From assembly GCF_937910895.1 (NCBI RefSeq), contig NZ_CALEMI010000140.1, forward strand, positions 1-61,263: a stretch of 61,263 nucleotides of DNA, read 5' to 3'. Source of the DNA: an uncultured Dokdonia sp. GTDB taxonomy: Bacteria > Bacteroidota > Bacteroidia > Flavobacteriales > Flavobacteriaceae. Each line of letters opens with the position of its first letter. The first letter of the stretch is position 1. The notes below the pieces were generated by a model. It saw only the letters and a program-made list of their open reading frames with translations, was not told where the DNA came from and made no database searches. Position numbers and translations under genes: made by a program. Below, piece by piece: positions 16,136-24,096 of this stretch.

Positions 16136-16167
16136 TTTTCAATAATCAATGTTAAATGTTCAATTTC
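16126..16167. repeat. Heptamer array CAATNNT with 20-bp terminal inverted repeat, left side of cassette B
   Basis: Five 7-mers from 16133: caatttt, caataat, caatgtt, aaatgtt, caatttc. Positions 16126-16145 are an exact 20-bp inverted repeat of 16543-16562 on the other side of the four-helix-bundle gene. Confidence 0.88.
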
Positions 16168-16177
16168 TAATAGATCA

Positions 16178-16533
16178 TTATTTCTTTGATCTAGCAGTTT
16201 GGATACTTTTTGAAAATATAGCGACCAATTCTTCACACTCCTTGAAAGTTTTAACTACTATGTCTGTATTTTTAAATAAATTACTTCGTATTTGTATTTT
16301 TAAATTCACGCGAGACTCTTTCAATTCCTTTAAAACAATACTCATTTTATGAATAAAATCTTTACTAGACTCAGCTCCTTGTACTTCTCCATAATTAAGT
16401 GCTGTTGCCGTAGAGGATCTGATTAATTGTTTTGAAAGATGATCTATTGTATAATTCTTATCAACATTCACATATAGCTTAATACATTGAACTAAAAATC
16501 AATTAACCTATCTTCTAAATCAAATTTTTTCAT
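16178..16533 (-). pseudogene. Four-helix-bundle protein (bIVP/S23 family), copy B, frameshifted
   Basis: The main frame (16178-16471) encodes DHLSKQLIRSSTATALNYGE and DFIHKMSIVLKELKESRVNLK, the family core, but lacks an ATG and the first helix. The missing part is present from ATG 16533 (MKKFDLEDRLIDF) in another frame, which ends at TAG 16492-16494. One extra T in the run at 16493-16498 would join the two into a product of about 117 residues continuing DFLVQCIKLYV. This is either a recent inactivation or a sequencing slip in a homopolymer. It lies between paaC and paaD and is flanked by inverted heptamer arrays, as copy A is. Confidence 0.82.
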
Positions 16534-16542
16534 ACAATTTCT

Positions 16543-16585
16543 TTATTGAAAATTGAGTATTAAAAATTATTTATTGAATATTTAG
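16543..16585. repeat. Heptamer array ATTGNNN, right side of cassette B
   Basis: 7-mers from 16545: attgaaa, attgagt, attaaaa, attattt, attgaat. Positions 16543-16562 are the exact complement of 16126-16145. The array ends 2 bp before the paaC stop codon. Confidence 0.88.
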
Positions 16586-16586
16586 T

Positions 16587-17402
16587 TTACCATTCCATAT
16601 TAGGAAACGTACGTTGCATATATTGCATATCAGAAAGAATATATCCCATGTGTTCTGAATGAATTCCTTGTTTTCCTCCTTTATGGAAGTATTTACCTAC
16701 TGGAATCTCTAACGTTGCTTCTTCCAATACATCTGAAATCATTTTGTAATAGATATCCTTCAATTTAGAGGTATCTACCCCAATCCCTTCTGCAATCATA
16801 GCTTGATCTGCTTCGGTTTGATGAAAAAGTTCGTCCGTGTACATCCATAAATCAGTGACCGCTTCTTGTACACGCTCATGACTTTCAGAGGTTCCGTCGC
16901 CTAATCTTCTGATCCAATCTGATGAAAAGCGCCAGTGATAACTCACTTCTTTTATTGATTTTTTAGCAATAGCCGAAAGCGTTTCGTCGGTGCTTTTTTC
17001 TAGTTCCCTCAAAAATAATAAGTGATACGCATCAAAAAGAAACTGACGCACAATCGTGTATCCAAAATCAGTATTGGGTTGTTCTACCAGTAATACATTT
17101 TTATACTCTCTTTCGATTCGCATAAAAGCCAATGTATCTTCTGTAACAGTATCATCTCCAGAAACCTGTGCTGCATATTGAAAATAACTTCGCACCTGCC
17201 CAAAAAGGTCTAGCGATATGTTTGTTCCTGCAATATCTGTCTCTAAACTCGGTCCATGACCACAGAGTTCTCCCAAACGCTGCCCTAAAATAAGACTGTT
17301 ATCGGCGATACCGAGAATGTAGTTATGTAAGTTCCCTCTCTGTCCTTCGGACATCTCTCCCAAAGGGAGAGAGCTTTGATCTGTTGTACTATTGTTTGTC
17401 AT
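16587..17402 (-). CDS. paaC: PaaC, phenylacetyl-CoA epoxidase structural subunit
   Basis: 271-residue ferritin-like partner of PaaA in the PaaABCE epoxidase. Conserved parts are LHNYILGIADNSLILGQRLGELCGHGP, FVRQFLFDAYHLLFLRELEK-like helices and KEVSYHWRFSSDWIRRLGDG. The first 24 codons (including SLPLGEMSEGQRGN) are translated from a repeat also found upstream of ilvE, so the native start was probably near LHNYILG. It lies downstream of paaB with a 51-bp spacer containing another copy of the C-rich/G-rich repeat. Confidence 0.92.
   Translation of the reverse strand: MTNNSTTDQSSLPLGEMSEGQRGNLHNYILGIADNSLILGQRLGELCGHGPSLETDIAGTNISLDLFGQVRSYFQYAAQVSGDDTVTEDTLAFMRIEREYKNVLLVEQPNTDFGYTIVRQFLFDAYHLLFLRELEKSTDETLSAIAKKSIKEVSYHWRFSSDWIRRLGDGTSESHERVQEAVTDLWMYTDELFHQTEADQAMIAEGIGVDTSKLKDIYYKMISDVLEEATLEIPVGKYFHKGGKQGIHSEHMGYILSDMQYMQRTFPNMEW
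17341..17375. repeat. TCCTTCGGACATCTCTCCC-type repeat inside paaC
   Basis: It supplies the peptide LPLGEMSEGQ at the PaaC N-terminus. Related copies lie at about 3980-4015 (upstream of ilvE), 12522-12554 (decayed) and 18918-18956. Confidence 0.85.
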
Positions 17403-17453
17403 AAATTAAATATTACTCCTTCTCCCTTTGGGAGAGGGTTGGGGTGAGGGAAG

Positions 17454-17744
17454 CTACATATGCTTTACCTCATCTGGTAAATCATAAAACGTAGGGTGAC
17501 GATATACTTTATCTGCTGCGGGCTCGAACAATTCTCCATTATGCTCAGGATTACTGGCAGTAATATGACTACTTTCTACCACCCAAATACTTACACCTTC
17601 ACTTCTGCGGGTGTACACATCCCGTGCATTTTCTAAAGCCATCTCTGCATCTGATGCATGGAGGCTACCAAAGTGTCTATGTTCTAATCCGTTTTTACTT
17701 CTCACGAAGATTTCCCAAAGGGGCCAATTCTTTTTATCGGACAT
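17454..17744 (-). CDS. paaB: PaaB, phenylacetyl-CoA epoxidase small subunit
   Basis: 96 residues, the usual PaaB length. WPLWEIFVRSKNGLEHRHFGSLHASDAEMALENARDVYTRR is the diagnostic PaaB sequence (FVR...G..H.H.GSLHA.D...A..NARD.YTRR). PaaB bridges PaaAC heterodimers in the epoxidase. It lies between paaA and paaC. Confidence 0.95.
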   Translation of the reverse strand: MSDKKNWPLWEIFVRSKNGLEHRHFGSLHASDAEMALENARDVYTRRSEGVSIWVVESSHITASNPEHNGELFEPAADKVYRHPTFYDLPDEVKHM

Positions 17745-17785
17745 TGTCTTTAACTTTTAATATTGTGAATATTGAGGTAAAACAG

Positions 17786-17876
17786 CTTTGCTTTAAGACA
17801 TAAGACGTAGGACACATTTGATATACATTTAGTCTTAGTCTTAAGTCAAGCCGAAGGCTACGTCTTACGTCATCTT
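17786..17876. repeat. Inverted AAGACRT-type short repeats between paaA and paaB
   Basis: On one side AAGACAT, AAGACGT, AGGACAC; on the other side the complement, with GACGTAA, GACGTAG in 7-bp register plus TTAGTC units. There is no gene between the two halves. This may be an emptied or solo version of the heptamer arrangement around the four-helix-bundle genes. Confidence 0.6.
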
Positions 17877-17878
17877 AT

Positions 17879-18838
17879 TTAACTTGCTTTCGATACTTTT
17901 TTGCGCGCCTCCTTCTTCTCTGCATACGCCATGGCAGCATCACGCACCCATGCTCCTCTTTTCCAAGCACCTACTCGAGCGTTCATACGCTCTTTGTTGC
18001 AAGGTCCATGTCCTTTCACTACTTGCCAGAATTCATCCCAATTGATGTTTCCAAAATCATAATGACCTGTCTCCTCATTCCATTTTAAATCTGGATCTGG
18101 GATCGTAAGTCCTAATAAATCTGCTTGTGGGACAGTTTGATCTATAAACTGTTGGCGTAACTCATCGTTGGTTTTACGTTTGAGTTTCCATTTCATCGAC
18201 TGCTCAGTGTGTACGGATTCTGCATCGGTAGGACCTAGCATCATAAGTGATGGCCACCACCATCTATTCAAGGCATCTTGTGCCATCTCTTTTTGTTCTG
18301 GAGTTCCATTAGCGAGTTTAAGCATAATCTCAAACCCTTGACGCTGGTGGAAACTTTCCTCTTTACAAACTCTCACCATCGCACGTGCGTACGGACCATA
18401 AGACGTACTACACAATGGCACTTGATTTATAATTGCAGCACCATCTACGAGCCATCCGATCGCTCCCATATCTGCCCACGTAACGGTTGGATAATTAAAG
18501 ATCGAAGAATATTTTGCTTTTCCAGAATGTAATTGTTCATACAATTCATTACGAGAAATACCTAAAGTTTCACAAGCAGAATACAAATACAATCCATGTC
18601 CTGCCTCGTCTTGCACTTTTGCCAATAAGGCTACTTTACGACGCAAAGAAGGCGCTCTGGAAATCCAGTTTCCTTCTGGCAACATCCCAACAATTTCAGA
18701 ATGTGCATGCTGACTGATCTGTCGGATGTGTGTCTTGCGATACTTTTCTGGCATCCAATCTTTGGGTTCAATTTTTTCATCACGAGCAATGCGTGCTTCA
18801 AAAATTTCTTCTAGGTTTTTTACTTCTTTTTCACTCAT
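17879..18838 (-). CDS. paaA: PaaA, catalytic subunit of phenylacetyl-CoA 1,2-epoxidase
   Basis: 319-residue ferritin-like di-iron oxygenase that forms the ring epoxide of phenylacetyl-CoA. The metal ligands are in [16 protein letters not shown] (E-x2-H, near 96) and [17 protein letters not shown] (E-x2-H, near 160). The start [20 protein letters not shown] is preceded by a start-proximal hairpin ending 5 bp upstream. paaE lies upstream, so the order E-A-B-C-D differs from E. coli A-B-C-D-E. Confidence 0.95.
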   Translation of the reverse strand: MSEKEVKNLEEIFEARIARDEKIEPKDWMPEKYRKTHIRQISQHAHSEIVGMLPEGNWISRAPSLRRKVALLAKVQDEAGHGLYLYSACETLGISRNELYEQLHSGKAKYSSIFNYPTVTWADMGAIGWLVDGAAIINQVPLCSTSYGPYARAMVRVCKEESFHQRQGFEIMLKLANGTPEQKEMAQDALNRWWWPSLMMLGPTDAESVHTEQSMKWKLKRKTNDELRQQFIDQTVPQADLLGLTIPDPDLKWNEETGHYDFGNINWDEFWQVVKGHGPCNKERMNARVGAWKRGAWVRDAAMAYAEKKEARKKVSKAS

Positions 18839-18843
18839 AATTT

Positions 18844-18861
18844 ATGCCCGCGCAGGCGGGT
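18844..18861. repeat. Start-proximal hairpin before paaA
   Basis: TGCCCGCGCAGGCGGGTA, ending 5 bp before the paaA start codon. A solo half-unit (ATTCCCACCTTCGTGA) follows at about 18897-18914, then a C-rich/G-rich repeat at 18918-18956. Confidence 0.85.
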
Positions 18862-18984
18862 ATCTATTAAATTATACTTCTTTTTTTATTCTTGAGAAAT
18901 TCCCACCTTCGTGAAAACCCTCTCTGCCCTTTGGGCATCTCTCCCAGAGGGAGAGAATATAAACATGTTTGAACCAACTTAGTT

Positions 18985-20058
18985 CTAAACATCAAAATTT
19001 ACTTTTACAGTTTCTGAAGTTGGAACTGCTTGACAACTTAGTACAAAGTTTTGAGCCACCTCATCTTCTTCTAATGCGTAATTGACTTTCATTTCAACAC
19101 TTCCTTCTTCTACTTTACATTTACAGGTACTACAAACACCTCCTTTACAGGCAAACGGTAAATCTGCACCAGCGCCTAAAGCTGCATCCAGAATAGTATC
19201 ATATTCATCGGTCATCGTGAAGTGGAAGTCTTTTCCTCCGTCTACAATCGTGACCTCTATCCCTTCTACTTTTTGTTCGGCGAGTCTTGCGGTACGTTGT
19301 TTATCTTCTTCAGAAAGTCCTGTAACAAATAACTCATAATGGACTTTTTCTTTTTCTAATCCTGCGGCAATTAATTCATCACGAATTAAAAATATCATTT
19401 CCTCTGGGCCGCAAATAAATACTTCATCGGTAGTATCTACAGGAATTAATGTTTTGGTGAGTGTTTGTAATTTTTCGCTGCTAAAGCGTCCATTAAACAA
19501 CTCAATATCTCGTTGTTCTTTGGTTAAGAAATAGAAAATCTCTAATCTTCCAAAGTATTGATTACGCAACTGTTCTATCGCTTCCTTAAAGATAATGGAT
19601 TTTACGGTTCTATTCAGATAGAATAATTTGAAAGTTGCATTGGGCTCTAATGCCAAATGGGTTTTTATAATCGATAAAATGGGTGTGATTCCGCTTCCTG
19701 CGGCAAAAACCACGTAATTCTTAGTTTCTTCTTTTGAAATAGGAACGCCAAATTTTCCGCTAGGTTCCATGATCTCGATCTTATCGCCTGTTTGTAATTG
19801 CTCATTTACATACGTAGAGAACAATCCGCCTGGGATTTGCTTCACAGCGACCTTCCACTCTTTCTCTACAGGGCTGGAACACAAACTATAGGATCTACGA
19901 ACATCTTGTCCGTTGATGAGTGCTTTGAGCGTAAGGTGTTGCCCTTGCTGAAAATCAAAAATATGGTAAAGATTTTCTGGAATATCAAACGTCACTACAG
20001 AGCAATCTGAAGTTTCTTTGTAAATATCCTTCACTCGTATGGTATGAAATTGTGCCAT
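18985..20058 (-). CDS. paaE: PaaE, phenylacetyl-CoA epoxidase reductase
   Basis: 357-residue FAD and 2Fe-2S reductase that passes electrons from NADPH to PaaA. The FAD motif is RRSYSLCSSP (near 54), the nucleotide-binding motif AAGSGITPILSI (near 120), and the C-terminal plant-type ferredoxin is CKGGVCSTCKC...LSCQA (near 305-345). It is the first gene of the paa structural operon. The promoter in the 64-bp gap after the TetR gene contains a PaaR-like operator. Confidence 0.95.
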   Translation of the reverse strand: MAQFHTIRVKDIYKETSDCSVVTFDIPENLYHIFDFQQGQHLTLKALINGQDVRRSYSLCSSPVEKEWKVAVKQIPGGLFSTYVNEQLQTGDKIEIMEPSGKFGVPISKEETKNYVVFAAGSGITPILSIIKTHLALEPNATFKLFYLNRTVKSIIFKEAIEQLRNQYFGRLEIFYFLTKEQRDIELFNGRFSSEKLQTLTKTLIPVDTTDEVFICGPEEMIFLIRDELIAAGLEKEKVHYELFVTGLSEEDKQRTARLAEQKVEGIEVTIVDGGKDFHFTMTDEYDTILDAALGAGADLPFACKGGVCSTCKCKVEEGSVEMKVNYALEEDEVAQNFVLSCQAVPTSETVKVNFDV

Positions 20059-20076
20059 TATCGTATTTAGTTACTA

Positions 20077-20107
20077 CAAAACTAACGATTGTTAGTTAGA
20101 TTTCCAA
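20077..20107 (-). promoter_or_regulatory. paaE promoter (TTG-N20-TAGTTTTG)
   Basis: On the minus strand, TTG (20105-20107) and TAGTTTTG (20077-20084) are 20 bp apart, exactly the Bacteroidota TTG-N17-23-TAnnTTTG pattern. The start codon is about 12 bases after the expected transcription start. Confidence 0.8.
20081..20096. promoter_or_regulatory. PaaR-like TetR operator ACTAACGATTGTTAGT
   Basis: Inverted repeat with 6-bp arms and a 4-bp centre. It matches the CNAACGNNCGTTNG pattern reported for Thermus PaaR except at one position. It fills the promoter spacer and overlaps the -7 box, so a bound repressor would exclude RNA polymerase. The TetR gene lies immediately upstream. Confidence 0.78.
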
Positions 20108-20122
20108 AAAACTCACAATTCT

Positions 20123-20698
20123 TTAACGTTCAACCCCTTGAAGCAAGGTAACGCACAGTCCTTCAATCAATTCATCTTTTTTGAGTTCTGCTTTCTTAGG
20201 GATCCAGAGATAAAGATTACGCAAGGTCGTGAGAATAGAATAGACTAAGATTTCTGTATTTACTTCTTTTAATTCTCCTGATTCTTTTCCTTCTAAAATA
20301 ATACCTCTAAATTTCTTTTCGTACCGATTACGGAGGTCTAAATAGCGATCTAGTTTTCCCTCTAAATGCATCCAGTCATTATTGAGCGCTGCCATCCCAT
20401 ACGGATTGTCAGCCGTGAGTGTAATGTGTTGTGAGATGACCGCTTTTAGTTTTGTAATCGTATCGGTTTCTTGGCTTGCAATCGCATCAATACCTTGTGT
20501 AAATTGGGTGGCAATATCGAGTATGATTTCAGAAAGGATTTGTTGTTTTGAAGTAATATGATTGTACAAACTCGCTGCTTTAATCCCCACTGCCGCCGCG
20601 AGATCACGCATGGTTACAGCACTATATCCTTTTTCTTTAAAAAGCTTGGCAGCGGTTCTGTATATTTCTTGCTTTCGCGAAAGCGTACTCAGTTTCAT
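20123..20698 (-). CDS. TetR/AcrR-family repressor, probable PaaR
   Basis: About 191 residues. The N-terminal TetR helix-turn-helix is KLFKEKGYSAVTMRDLAAAVGIKAASLYNHI (near 18-50); the C-terminal ligand domain has no motif recognised here. It lies directly upstream of paaE on the same strand. The operator between them suggests it represses the paa genes until phenylacetyl-CoA binds, as known for TetR-type PaaR. ATG 20698 (MKLSTLSRKQEIY) is preferred to 20707. TLSRKQ is encoded by the palindrome at 20671-20685, so a repeat has entered the segment just before the DNA-binding domain. Confidence 0.88.
   Translation of the reverse strand: MKLSTLSRKQEIYRTAAKLFKEKGYSAVTMRDLAAAVGIKAASLYNHITSKQQILSEIILDIATQFTQGIDAIASQETDTITKLKAVISQHITLTADNPYGMAALNNDWMHLEGKLDRYLDLRNRYEKKFRGIILEGKESGELKEVNTEILVYSILTTLRNLYLWIPKKAELKKDELIEGLCVTLLQGVER
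20671..20685. repeat. 16-bp palindrome, at the TetR gene start
   Basis: GCTTTCGCGAAAGCG, read as LSRKQ. Confidence 0.93.
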
Positions 20699-20795
20699 AG
20701 CCTGCAATATACACTTTATCTAGTAATCCTAACATCAAACATAGATCAGAAACTGCCCTAAAACAATCCCTAATCTATGCGTTATAAATCCTATT

Positions 20796-23700
20796 TTAAT
20801 TTGAAATTGAGACTGGAAAATCTTGCCCAAATCCAAAACTAGATGGATACTGCGGACTCCCTTTATACTTCTCTGAAATTTCGGGTACTCGGGATTCGAT
20901 GTAGGCTTTGATTTCATTTACAGTGACGCGTTTATCACCACTATCGGCTTTTCCGGAAAGGGCTTCCAAAAGTGCATAGGTAAATACACCATGCCCTAAT
21001 TCTGAGAACTCGGTAGCGAATTGCTCACTTCCAGAAGCGGTTAGCCAATGTGTTCCTGTGCTCCGAGCGAGTTGTGCAATGGCTTTTTCTTCGGCGGCAC
21101 CTCTAGATGCTACAGTATTAAGAGCTCCTGCACTTTGGCATGCATCCAGAATATAAAGTTGCTTTTGGGCAGCAATATTTGTTGCCAAATCTTTGAGAAA
21201 GGTAGCAGAAATCCCTTTTTGTGCGAGTGATGCATCATTTCCATAAAGCTGTGTGACATCGGTAGGCACAATATAAAATTCCTTCTCAGCATTCATGACA
21301 CCATGACCTGCATAGTAAAACACAAAAATATCTTGCGGTTGCGACTCTTTCGCGATTTTCTCAAGTGCAGCAGCGATATTTTCTTTGGTTGCATCTGTAT
21401 CCTTAATAAAAATAGCATTTTGAGATTTTGTAAGCCCTGTCATTCCTTTTGCTATTTCTTCTTGAAAACTGGTTGCATCTGCTTTGGCATAGTTGAGATT
21501 ATACTTCCCATTTTTATACTCATTAATTCCTATAATAAGGGTATGAAGCACAATACCCCGAGAAATGGGAAGCTCCTTTGCTCCATCATACGTTACCTCC
21601 AAAAGCGTAGGCGGGCTCTCTGTTTTTTGACTATTTACAGCTACTGCTTTAAATATATTCTTCCCTGGTAATAATTGAATATCAAAGGTCTTCTCCATAG
21701 CTCCATCTTTGATAGCATCTTCCACCGTAAGGTTACGTGTTTTGTCTGTCAATCGTTTATCATTGTGATATAATCGTATTTCTACAATTTTGTCTTCTGG
21801 CGCGATGGCTTTGAGGATAAGCTTAGCTGTTTCTTTTTGAGTTTTAATTGCTTCTGGTTGTATATCATCTTCGACAATTAGATTACGCGTACCTTCCTGA
21901 AATGCTATCGTAATAGAGGGAGCGGTTTTAAGGTTGTCTACATCTATCTCTGTTTTTCCGATTTCTTGATGCGCAATTACTGAGGCGAGTAAATTAGGAA
22001 TATAGTACCCTTCATACAGCTGTTCTAAAGGTAAAATAGCGTTCCCATTTACGTAATACATCATTTTTAGAGCTTCTTGAGATCCATCAAAATGCCCTTG
22101 GGGTGTTACAAAAGCCCAATCCTTGCTTCCTTCAAAAAGATAGATATTACCTGCGCGTTTTCCTGTGGTAAGATCCCACAATATCAATTCGTTTGCAGCT
22201 CCTGCACTAAGAAGAAAGTCTTCTCCAATAAATTGCACGTGGAGAATCTTAGATTCGTGTCCTTTAAATGTATGTAATAACTGACTTTTATGGATATCGC
22301 CTACATAAATACGATTATCATTTACCTGAACCGTAGCGACAAGATTTTTAGCAACATTCATATCATTAATATCACTATTAATTGCCCCAGGAATATAGTT
22401 GCGCACTCGTAACGTACCTGTCTTAGCATTAAAAAAGTCAACCTTCAATCCAAAAGTAGATAATGTGACAAACTCATTATTAGAAACAGCATACACCCCT
22501 GAAATTCCTTCATATTTCTTAATCCATACTTGTTTCCCAGTGGTAAGGTCAAACATGGCTAGATGATTATGGTTATATATAGTGCCTTTCTCCTTTACTC
22601 TAATCATAACGACTGCCCAGCTATTATCTGGGCTTATCGCAATAGGGTGTTGTGCGTTGTAATCATTTATAGCATCCTTAGGTATTTTAAGGATTTTTTG
22701 AGTTGTTTTCACGTTGTAAAAACCTAGCTGCTCTCTTCCTCTATGTACAAGTACACTCCCGTCTTCGCTTACTGCGATGCGATCATTATAATCTACCGCA
22801 TTTGTATAGTCATAAAATTCTTCTTTCTTTAAATCATATAAACGAAGGGCATCTTCACTTTGAAGCGAGGTTGCAAAAAGATTGCCTTTAGTGCCAAAAG
22901 TAGCCCCTACTACATCTACGGGAAAGCTTATTTCCCTAGTACGAATTCCTCTTGGAGTAATTGTTGCGATTTTGGGATCTTTAGAAGTAAAACTACCTGC
23001 AAAAAAAGTAAGCGCACTACCACTCGCCGTTAGCATCTCTGGCTTTACAAGGTTTCTAAATCCTATGGAGGTAAATCGAGCTGGTTTTTTAAGAGGTGCC
23101 GTCGCAATCCCAAACTGTTTTCCATTACTTCCCCACAACTCCTTGCTTGTCACTCCTATCGTTGATACATTCCCCCATTCTGGGTAAAAACGCTCTTTAC
23201 CCTTTTCATACTCTATGGTAAAAAGTCCGCTTTCTGTGGGGAAGTAAATGGTTTTTTCTTGAGCAGAAACAGCGTATAAACGTTCAAGATCTGACTTTAC
23301 TTGATCTAATGTTACTTTTTTCTTCCACTGTGTTTTCCCTTTAAGATTTGTAGCAAAAAACTCAAACTCTTTTGTCGTTTCTCTAGCGATGGATAGGATC
23401 TCTCCATTAGGTAAAAAAGCATACCCATGTTGCATAGGATTTGTGAGTTCTTGAGTTGCAAGATCAAGAATATAGGTTTTGCGATTATAATGCGTGAACA
23501 TTAGTTTTTTTCCATCTGGCGATGGGCTCATCCATCTTGCAAAAGCAACTATTTCTGTATTACTTTTAGTTACTATAGCTTCCTCATAAACTACTTTCGG
23601 AATGGCTTTGGGTGATTTTTGATAATAAATACGCCACGAAGTTGCATCATATTTATATTCTGAGTAGTAAAAGCCTGAGCCTTCTACCGAAGCACACGAA

Positions 23701-24095
23701 CCCTCTACATTTGCGAAAGTAGAAACCAGTTCTAACGAAGGCAAACTATAGAGTTGTAGCAAAGTTCCTATCCGTATGCCTAAGTATTTAGTATCTGCTG
23801 TAAAGAATCCATCGGTAGCGGCTGGCAGTGCAATATCGGTTAGTATTTTTTTTGACTTTGTAGCCCATAATTTCACTCTTCCATCGCTACCTAACGTTGC
23901 CGCATATTGATCGTCTGTGCTGGTTATAATTTTATATACACTCGAACTATGATGCGAAGGCACAATAGGAGTTAGAGATTTTTGAGCAGTTCCTGTCGCT
24001 GTAAACAAAAAAAAGATCGCTAAAGGTATTATGCAGGAGTACGCTTTCGCGAAAGCGTATACAACCTCCTTGTTTGTTTTCTTAGAATCTCTCAT
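20796..24095 (-). CDS. Exported beta-propeller protein with C-terminal caspase (C14) domain
   Basis: 1099 residues. Signal peptide about 1-38 (hydrophobic IIPLAIFFLFTATGTA); the palindrome at 24042-24057 encodes AFAKA in its n-region. WD40-like beta-propeller blades fill about 45-680 (for example LLHTFKGHESKILHVQFIG, LILWDLTTGKRAGN). Two TRNLxVED motifs follow (near 735 and 785). The caspase domain spans about 840-1095: IIGINEYKNG, catalytic His near 931 in YYAGHG and Cys near 986 in LDACQSAG. The dyad is intact. It follows the papain-like gene with a 1-bp gap, so the two form an operon under the palindromic operator at 25623. The substrate is unknown. Confidence 0.9.
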   Translation of the reverse strand: MRDSKKTNKEVVYAFAKAYSCIIPLAIFFLFTATGTAQKSLTPIVPSHHSSSVYKIITSTDDQYAATLGSDGRVKLWATKSKKILTDIALPAATDGFFTADTKYLGIRIGTLLQLYSLPSLELVSTFANVEGSCASVEGSGFYYSEYKYDATSWRIYYQKSPKAIPKVVYEEAIVTKSNTEIVAFARWMSPSPDGKKLMFTHYNRKTYILDLATQELTNPMQHGYAFLPNGEILSIARETTKEFEFFATNLKGKTQWKKKVTLDQVKSDLERLYAVSAQEKTIYFPTESGLFTIEYEKGKERFYPEWGNVSTIGVTSKELWGSNGKQFGIATAPLKKPARFTSIGFRNLVKPEMLTASGSALTFFAGSFTSKDPKIATITPRGIRTREISFPVDVVGATFGTKGNLFATSLQSEDALRLYDLKKEEFYDYTNAVDYNDRIAVSEDGSVLVHRGREQLGFYNVKTTQKILKIPKDAINDYNAQHPIAISPDNSWAVVMIRVKEKGTIYNHNHLAMFDLTTGKQVWIKKYEGISGVYAVSNNEFVTLSTFGLKVDFFNAKTGTLRVRNYIPGAINSDINDMNVAKNLVATVQVNDNRIYVGDIHKSQLLHTFKGHESKILHVQFIGEDFLLSAGAANELILWDLTTGKRAGNIYLFEGSKDWAFVTPQGHFDGSQEALKMMYYVNGNAILPLEQLYEGYYIPNLLASVIAHQEIGKTEIDVDNLKTAPSITIAFQEGTRNLIVEDDIQPEAIKTQKETAKLILKAIAPEDKIVEIRLYHNDKRLTDKTRNLTVEDAIKDGAMEKTFDIQLLPGKNIFKAVAVNSQKTESPPTLLEVTYDGAKELPISRGIVLHTLIIGINEYKNGKYNLNYAKADATSFQEEIAKGMTGLTKSQNAIFIKDTDATKENIAAALEKIAKESQPQDIFVFYYAGHGVMNAEKEFYIVPTDVTQLYGNDASLAQKGISATFLKDLATNIAAQKQLYILDACQSAGALNTVASRGAAEEKAIAQLARSTGTHWLTASGSEQFATEFSELGHGVFTYALLEALSGKADSGDKRVTVNEIKAYIESRVPEISEKYKGSPQYPSSFGFGQDFPVSISN
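24042..24057. repeat. 16-bp palindrome, in the caspase-protein signal peptide
   Basis: Perfect copy, extended to the 20-bp palindrome 24040-24059 by flanking TA; read as YAFAKAY. Confidence 0.95.
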
Positions 24096-24096
24096 T

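Noticed and set aside
16492-16498. Programmed ribosomal frameshift in four-helix-bundle copy B
   Set aside because: Only a plain T-run is present; no slippery heptamer with a downstream structure was seen, and the repair is a simple one-base indel.
20796-24095. Caspase protein as an intracellular abortive-infection effector
   Set aside because: It has a clear signal peptide and a propeller typical of exported proteins, and no defence genes are adjacent.
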